Positions 15,555 through 18,507 of a DNA stretch of 18,507 bases are shown piece by piece. Position numbers and translations under genes: made by a program. The DNA lies in the NCBI GenBank assembly GCA_002418705.1, contig DIEQ01000042.1, positions 3,056 to 21,562 of the forward strand. The letters run 5' to 3'. The notes beneath the pieces are model-generated. The model was given only the letters and a program-made list of their open reading frames with translations. It searched no databases and was not told the origin of the DNA. Position 1 is the first letter of the stretch, and each line of letters opens with the position of its first letter. The stretch is from Mageeibacillus sp. UBA5770. GTDB lineage: Bacteria; Bacillota_A; Clostridia; Saccharofermentanales; Saccharofermentanaceae.

Positions 15555-15839
15555 ATGAAAAGAGGTCTCATGTTTCACATACGATGCTATGGATTTTGGG
15601 GTATGATTTTAGTGCTTGTACTTTCTATCGGATGCACACAAAGCACGATTCCCCGAATGCCAAACTTCACGAAGGATAGCGAGAAATCGTGTGCACGACA
15701 TTGTCAGGCAATATATTCTCAATGCAATTCTCCATGTGGCCAGATGATCGGTGGACCTCGGGCCAGAAGCCAGTCGGAGCAGTGCTTTAATAACTGTAAC
15801 AATGCCCTTGAGGATTGTTACAACTCTTGCAAACAGTAG
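15555..15839 (+). CDS. Small Cys-rich lipoprotein
   Basis: A 94-residue protein with an N-terminal hydrophobic stretch ending in a lipobox, LSIGC (Cys27), so it is probably cleaved and lipid-anchored to the envelope. The mature part is rich in cysteines in paired spacing: CARHC, CNSPCG, then CFNNCNNALEDCYNSCKQ, suggesting a small disulphide-bonded helical repeat. No family is recognised. ATG 15570 with AGAGG four bases upstream is an alternative start that keeps the whole signal. The gene is bracketed by repeat copies 2 and 3 (15328-15440 and 15930-16042), about 600 bases apart, so it looks like a single-gene cassette. Its role is unknown. Confidence 0.65.
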   Translation: MKRGLMFHIRCYGFWGMILVLVLSIGCTQSTIPRMPNFTKDSEKSCARHCQAIYSQCNSPCGQMIGGPRARSQSEQCFNNCNNALEDCYNSCKQ

Positions 15840-16315
15840 TTGTCAAACAATCATTCGGGCTTTCCCCTGGGCGGAATTTGTGTTTCACCCCTAATATAAC
15901 AGGAGTTTCTTTTCAGATAGTTCTTCCTGCACCCAACATTTGACATCCCATGCAGCAAGGTGTAAATTCCTAATCGTATTCAGCAAAAAAAATGATGGGA
16001 TGAATTGATACTGACAAATAAATTGGTATTGTATCCCCAGAATATCCAATAACATAACATCTAACCTTTTGGAGTGTATTATGAGAACGAGCTTCCGAAA
16101 GGTACCAATATGAAGCCTCCAGGGGGTAACAATGTCCCTCTGGCGGCGCATTCCCTATATAATCACAATACCTAAAGCGAGTTCTTGTCAATTCAATATC
16201 AATGGTTTTCACGAGTCAATGGGAGATGTATGTAAAATTACATGCTCCGATTCCAAATTAGGTAACTAAAGATCAACAGATTCATAAAAATTTCTATTTG
16301 AAAGGAGAAACATCC
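15840..16315. other. Gap holding repeat copy 3
   Basis: No convincing gene. It contains repeat copy 3 at 15930-16042. A minus-strand ORF (15970-16212) reads through the repeat and is rejected as a coding gene. The last 40 bases lead to the ribosome site of the next lipoprotein gene. Confidence 0.5.
15930..16042 (+). repeat. 113-bp dispersed repeat, copy 3
   Basis: Third direct copy, beginning CACCCAACATTTGACA. TTGACA at 15940-15945 and TAAATT at 15963-15968 keep the 17-base spacing. Together with copy 2 it brackets the small lipoprotein gene. Confidence 0.85.
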
Positions 16316-17230
16316 ATGAAGAGAAATGACGTACTGGCAATCATTGTGGTGATTGTCATAGTGATGATCTCATGCTGCCTGATACCTGAGAAGAAGCCTT
16401 CGCTGTGCGAGCCGGAGCTAAAGGCGACGTGCGGATGTGACCTCTATCATGAAAGGTTCAGCATTGTGACCGATAAACTTGATGATATAAAGAAGACTGA
16501 AGTCAAAAAATGTGTGGATGCAACTGTGAGCGCAAGTGCCAAAGATGTAAAATATGCCGATGCTGCTTTGAAAGGATGCATCAGTAGTAACATTAAGATA
16601 GAAGAAAAAACGAGAGATGCTCTCATCAAAGAGATCGAAAAAGTTCCAGTGCCAGAAGGCAAGTACGATGAATGGCTCAAATGTTACAAGAAATACTTAT
16701 CAGCCAAAGGGATAGTATTCGAGACTAAACCGATTGTGGTACTCATGGATTCTCATATTAAGGGCGTCGTCTATTGCAAACATACTCAGGAGATCGGCGG
16801 TTCGAATGCTGATGATATAACCAATTTAATTAAGGGATTGCCTATATCCATTAACACTGTAGCTACTAATCTCGAATGGCAAGATGGGCAGCGTGTGAAA
16901 AACATGGATCCAGCGCTCGTAGTACTTCACGCATCCGCTTTCTACAAGGAAACGAAGGAGATGGAGGGTAACAAGAGACTTATCAACTTCCTAGATAGTA
17001 TGAAAAAGACGAAAACAAAGATTCTCGTTTATACTAGAGGACTACCTGACCAGCCCAACAAAGATGTCGAAAAGAGATTCCTTAATATTAAGAAAAAGCT
17101 GAAGGATCCCGAACTAATACAGAATGCTGAGCTCTTTGTTATGCCCAAAGGACATGATTCATGCTTTACTGATCCGGAAGTTGGCACACCATTCACAAAA
17201 AAGATTTCGGACATGCTCGGGCGGAAATAA
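16316..17230 (+). CDS. Lipoprotein with alpha/beta C-terminal domain
   Basis: A 304-residue protein; ATG 16316 follows AAGGAGAAA at 16302-16310. An N-terminal signal (VLAIIVVIVIVMISCC) with a lipobox-like VMISC anchors it in the envelope. Residues about 25-135 are charged and helical with scattered cysteines. Residues about 140-300 alternate hydrophobic strands and helices (KPIVVLMDSHIKGVVYC, DPALVVLHASAFY, KTKILVYTRGLP, AELFVMPKGHDSCF), a Rossmann-like order reminiscent of SGNH-type or receiver-like domains, but the catalytic blocks are not clear. It is the last cargo gene before terminators and may be a separate cassette, being preceded by repeat copy 3. The function is unknown. Confidence 0.6.
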   Translation: MKRNDVLAIIVVIVIVMISCCLIPEKKPSLCEPELKATCGCDLYHERFSIVTDKLDDIKKTEVKKCVDATVSASAKDVKYADAALKGCISSNIKIEEKTRDALIKEIEKVPVPEGKYDEWLKCYKKYLSAKGIVFETKPIVVLMDSHIKGVVYCKHTQEIGGSNADDITNLIKGLPISINTVATNLEWQDGQRVKNMDPALVVLHASAFYKETKEMEGNKRLINFLDSMKKTKTKILVYTRGLPDQPNKDVEKRFLNIKKKLKDPELIQNAELFVMPKGHDSCFTDPEVGTPFTKKISDMLGRK

Positions 17231-17381
17231 AGTTGAGTGCGTATCTAACCCACTGATCTGGGATAGCAAGCACCCCAAAGTATTGCCGTCGCATTGCCAA
17301 TTGTAATGTCCAAATAACACTGTCAGCTCTTATCCTCCATGTTAGAGAAAAGCGGTTAGTAACTAAGAACGGAGAAAATAG

Positions 17382-17410
17382 GCAGAGTCAAGTTGGCTCT
17401 GTCTTTTTTT
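17382..17410 (+). terminator. Rho-independent terminator after the lipoprotein gene
   Basis: GCAGAGTC (17382-17389) pairs with GGCTCTGT (17395-17402), with two G-T pairs and an AAGTT loop, then C and seven T. It should end transcription of the rightward cargo genes. Confidence 0.75.
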
Positions 17411-17555
17411 ATTGAGTTCTTTTGGTAACCATCAAGTCCAAAATAAACCTACCACTGAAGATAGGTAGGTGAAGGATGAAAGAATAACAACCGACTGACC
17501 ATAGAAAATTAGTCATCACTCAAAAATACACGTCCTATAACTGAAAAATTCAAGC

Positions 17556-17588
17556 AAAAAGAGGGAGCCATTTCTGACTCCCTCTTTT
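17556..17588 (-). terminator. Terminator-like palindrome downstream of the repressor
   Basis: AAAAGAGGGAG (17557-17567) pairs perfectly with CTCCCTCTTTT (17578-17588) around a 10-base loop. T-runs on both strands suit a bidirectional terminator. It lies 37 bases beyond the repressor stop codon. Both arms match the left cargo edge at 4015-4043. Confidence 0.7.
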
Positions 17589-17598
17589 GAACAGCGTT
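17578..17598. repeat. Cargo-edge repeat, right copy
   Basis: Matches 4023-4043 at 19 of 21 positions in direct orientation. The adjoining arm 17557-17574 matches 4033-4016 in reverse over 18 bases. The two sites bracket about 13.5 kb of cargo. Confidence 0.6.
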
Positions 17599-17624
17599 CC
17601 AGTATCAAATCCAATGCCGCTGGA

Positions 17625-18185
17625 TTATTTCGAGAATGTGAACATCTTCTGTTTTAATTTACGGAGCGGCTCCCTTTTTTCGTTTCCTATATATCCGAAT
17701 TGGTCAAAGACCGCGATCATTGTTTTCAAGGAATATGCAAATCCGGTATTTTTTGACTTTAAAATTGCTTTGAATTTTTTGCAAAGCTCCCTCTCCTCTT
17801 CCGTCATATCGCTGCAGAGGCATCGCTGTGCCTTTCCTGCATCAATCGGTCGTTCGTGTACTGCATGCGGGGTGATTTCCGATGTATTATAGGAAGCGGT
17901 CAAGTCTTTAATGCCCTGCGATTCTGTCTCACCGTAGAGATACCATTCAACTGGCTTGCCTGTTACCCGGGCAACGGCAATTATATATTCCTTGGAGGGT
18001 TCTTTAATTTCTTTACGTGGTTTTCTTGGATGTAATTGCGAGACAAGACTTTCAGATATACCCACCAAATTAGCCCATTTTTTATTACTTGTCTTTTTTT
18101 CTGGATAAATTTCGTCCTTTACTGCCTCAATTCGATTCAGTATCTCATTGTAATTTAAATGCAAATCAATAACTTTACGTGACAT
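17625..18185 (-). CDS. Phage CI-like repressor (XRE family)
   Basis: A 186-residue leftward regulator. Residues about 32-76 form a helix-turn-helix of the XRE type: KKWANLVGISESLVSQLHPR, then SKEYIIAVARVTGKPVEWYL; WYLYGE at 81-86 closes the domain as in many lambda-like repressors. The C-terminal 100 residues are charged and helical (MTEEERELCKKFKAILKSKN) and may serve for dimerisation; no LexA-type peptidase motif is seen. The gene is divergent from a rightward HTH gene across a 73-base control region, as in phage lysogeny switches. It probably represses that promoter. Its start has only weak AAGAGAAA upstream, and a palindromic terminator follows its end. Confidence 0.8.
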   Translation of the reverse strand: MSRKVIDLHLNYNEILNRIEAVKDEIYPEKKTSNKKWANLVGISESLVSQLHPRKPRKEIKEPSKEYIIAVARVTGKPVEWYLYGETESQGIKDLTASYNTSEITPHAVHERPIDAGKAQRCLCSDMTEEERELCKKFKAILKSKNTGFAYSLKTMIAVFDQFGYIGNEKREPLRKLKQKMFTFSK

Positions 18186-18197
18186 GTTATTTTTCTC

Positions 18198-18226
18198 TTG
18201 ACATTTCTTTACGACACGTATATATT
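18198..18226 (+). promoter_or_regulatory. Strong sigma70-like early promoter
   Basis: TTGACA at 18198-18203, a 17-base spacer, and TATATT at 18221-18226. It points right into the HTH gene and lies within the repressor's upstream region, so repressor operators probably overlap it. The short palindrome ACGacaCGT sits inside the spacer. Confidence 0.75.
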
Positions 18227-18258
18227 TTCATCCCAGAGGTTAGGAAAGGAGTCATCCC

Positions 18259-18507
18259 ATGACCGCTTTTGAAAAATTACTCATCGAGAGTGTTCCCGAT
18301 CCTGAATCCCAGTTTTTTATGCAACAGCATCTCGGTCATCAACTCATGCATGACCGGCAGGATCCGCCGATTTCACGAGAGCCTCTCAATAGCCGTGAGG
18401 TGTATACACCTCAAACCATAAAAGACAAACTCGCCGCCAGGGGCATCAACCAGCAGGCAATTGCCTCAGTGCTGGATTGCGACCTCTCCACCGTCCACTG
18501 CACCATT
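18259..18507 (+). CDS. Phage HTH regulator, 3' end outside window
   Basis: Eighty-three codons are visible, open to the right edge. The ATG follows AAAGGAG at 18245-18251. The visible part ends in a helix-turn-helix: TIKDKLAARGINQQAIASVL then DCDLSTVHCTI (about residues 53-83). The first 50 residues (MTAFEKLLIESVPDPESQFF) are charged and unrecognised. A rightward HTH gene divergent from the repressor fits a Cro- or Ner-like early regulator; a Mu-like layout, with transposase genes further right, is one possibility. Only the sequence beyond the window can tell. Confidence 0.65.
   Translation, partial: MTAFEKLLIESVPDPESQFFMQQHLGHQLMHDRQDPPISREPLNSREVYTPQTIKDKLAARGINQQAIASVLDCDLSTVHCTI

Larger units (their letters stand above)
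17231..17624. other. Right edge of the cargo: three hairpins
   Basis: No gene was seen in these 394 bases. They hold a terminator at 17382-17410, a perfect ACCTACC/GGTAGGT hairpin at 17447-17470 with a 10-base loop, and the large terminator-like palindrome at 17557-17588 shared with the left edge of the cargo. Confidence 0.6.

Noticed and set aside
15970..16212. 80-codon minus-strand ORF over repeat copy 3
   Set aside because: It reads through the repeat, and the equivalent frame is not kept open in copies 1 and 2, so it is not conserved as coding.

Overview
The window looks like a bacterial phage or prophage with a large accessory block. The first 3.3 kb is a phage tail module. The last 0.9 kb is a phage-type control switch: a leftward XRE-like repressor and a divergent rightward HTH gene that runs off the edge. 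Between them lie about 13.5 kb of cargo dominated by DNA-modifying and nucleotide-handling genes. Two lipoprotein signals, an exported SNase and sigma70-like promoters point to a Gram-negative bacterium. The repeat style reminds me of Desulfobacterota or Nitrospirota genomes, but that is only an impression and I cannot name the host.

Layout. 1-3349: four tightly overlapping tail genes (hub-like, spike-like, a small coiled coil, fibre-like). 3411-3782 (-): a small membrane zinc-ribbon gene placed like a phage moron. 4049-4161: first copy of a 113-bp repeat. 4234-8893: a restriction-modification cluster with a Dcm-like cytosine-5 methyltransferase, an endonuclease joining an EcoRII-N-like domain to an HNH domain, a MIG-like thymine-DNA glycosylase, and a coupled 524-residue gene with a cysteine cluster. 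9115-9687: exported SNase-like nuclease. 10134-14260: an AT-rich four-gene operon (HD-domain protein, phosphoribosyltransferase, small winged-helix-like protein, unrecognised 396-residue protein). 14261-14642: a noncoding stretch full of hairpins. 14643-15266: an orotate-phosphoribosyltransferase-like gene with an altered PRPP loop. 15328-16042: two more copies of the 113-bp repeat bracketing a small Cys-rich lipoprotein gene. 16316-17230: a larger lipoprotein, followed by terminators. 17625-18507: repressor and divergent HTH gene.

How the parts may work together. The methyltransferase, endonuclease and glycosylase make a coherent unit: the first two protect and cut (probably at a CCWGG-like site), and the glycosylase would repair the T:G mismatches that arise when 5-methylcytosine deaminates, the job Vsr does beside Dcm. 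The HD/phosphoribosyltransferase operon is the best candidate for an undescribed system. Its domains suggest nucleotide hydrolysis plus PRPP chemistry, its genes are translationally coupled, and it sits beside an R-M cluster in phage cargo, so a defence role is a reasonable but untested inference. The hairpin region and the degenerate OPRTase may belong to it.

The cargo looks assembled from pieces. By eye, base composition falls from GC-balanced phage and R-M genes to clearly AT-rich genes from 6.6 kb on. A 113-bp direct repeat occurs at three cassette-like boundaries, and related terminator-like sequences lie at 4.02 kb and 17.57 kb, the two edges of the cargo.
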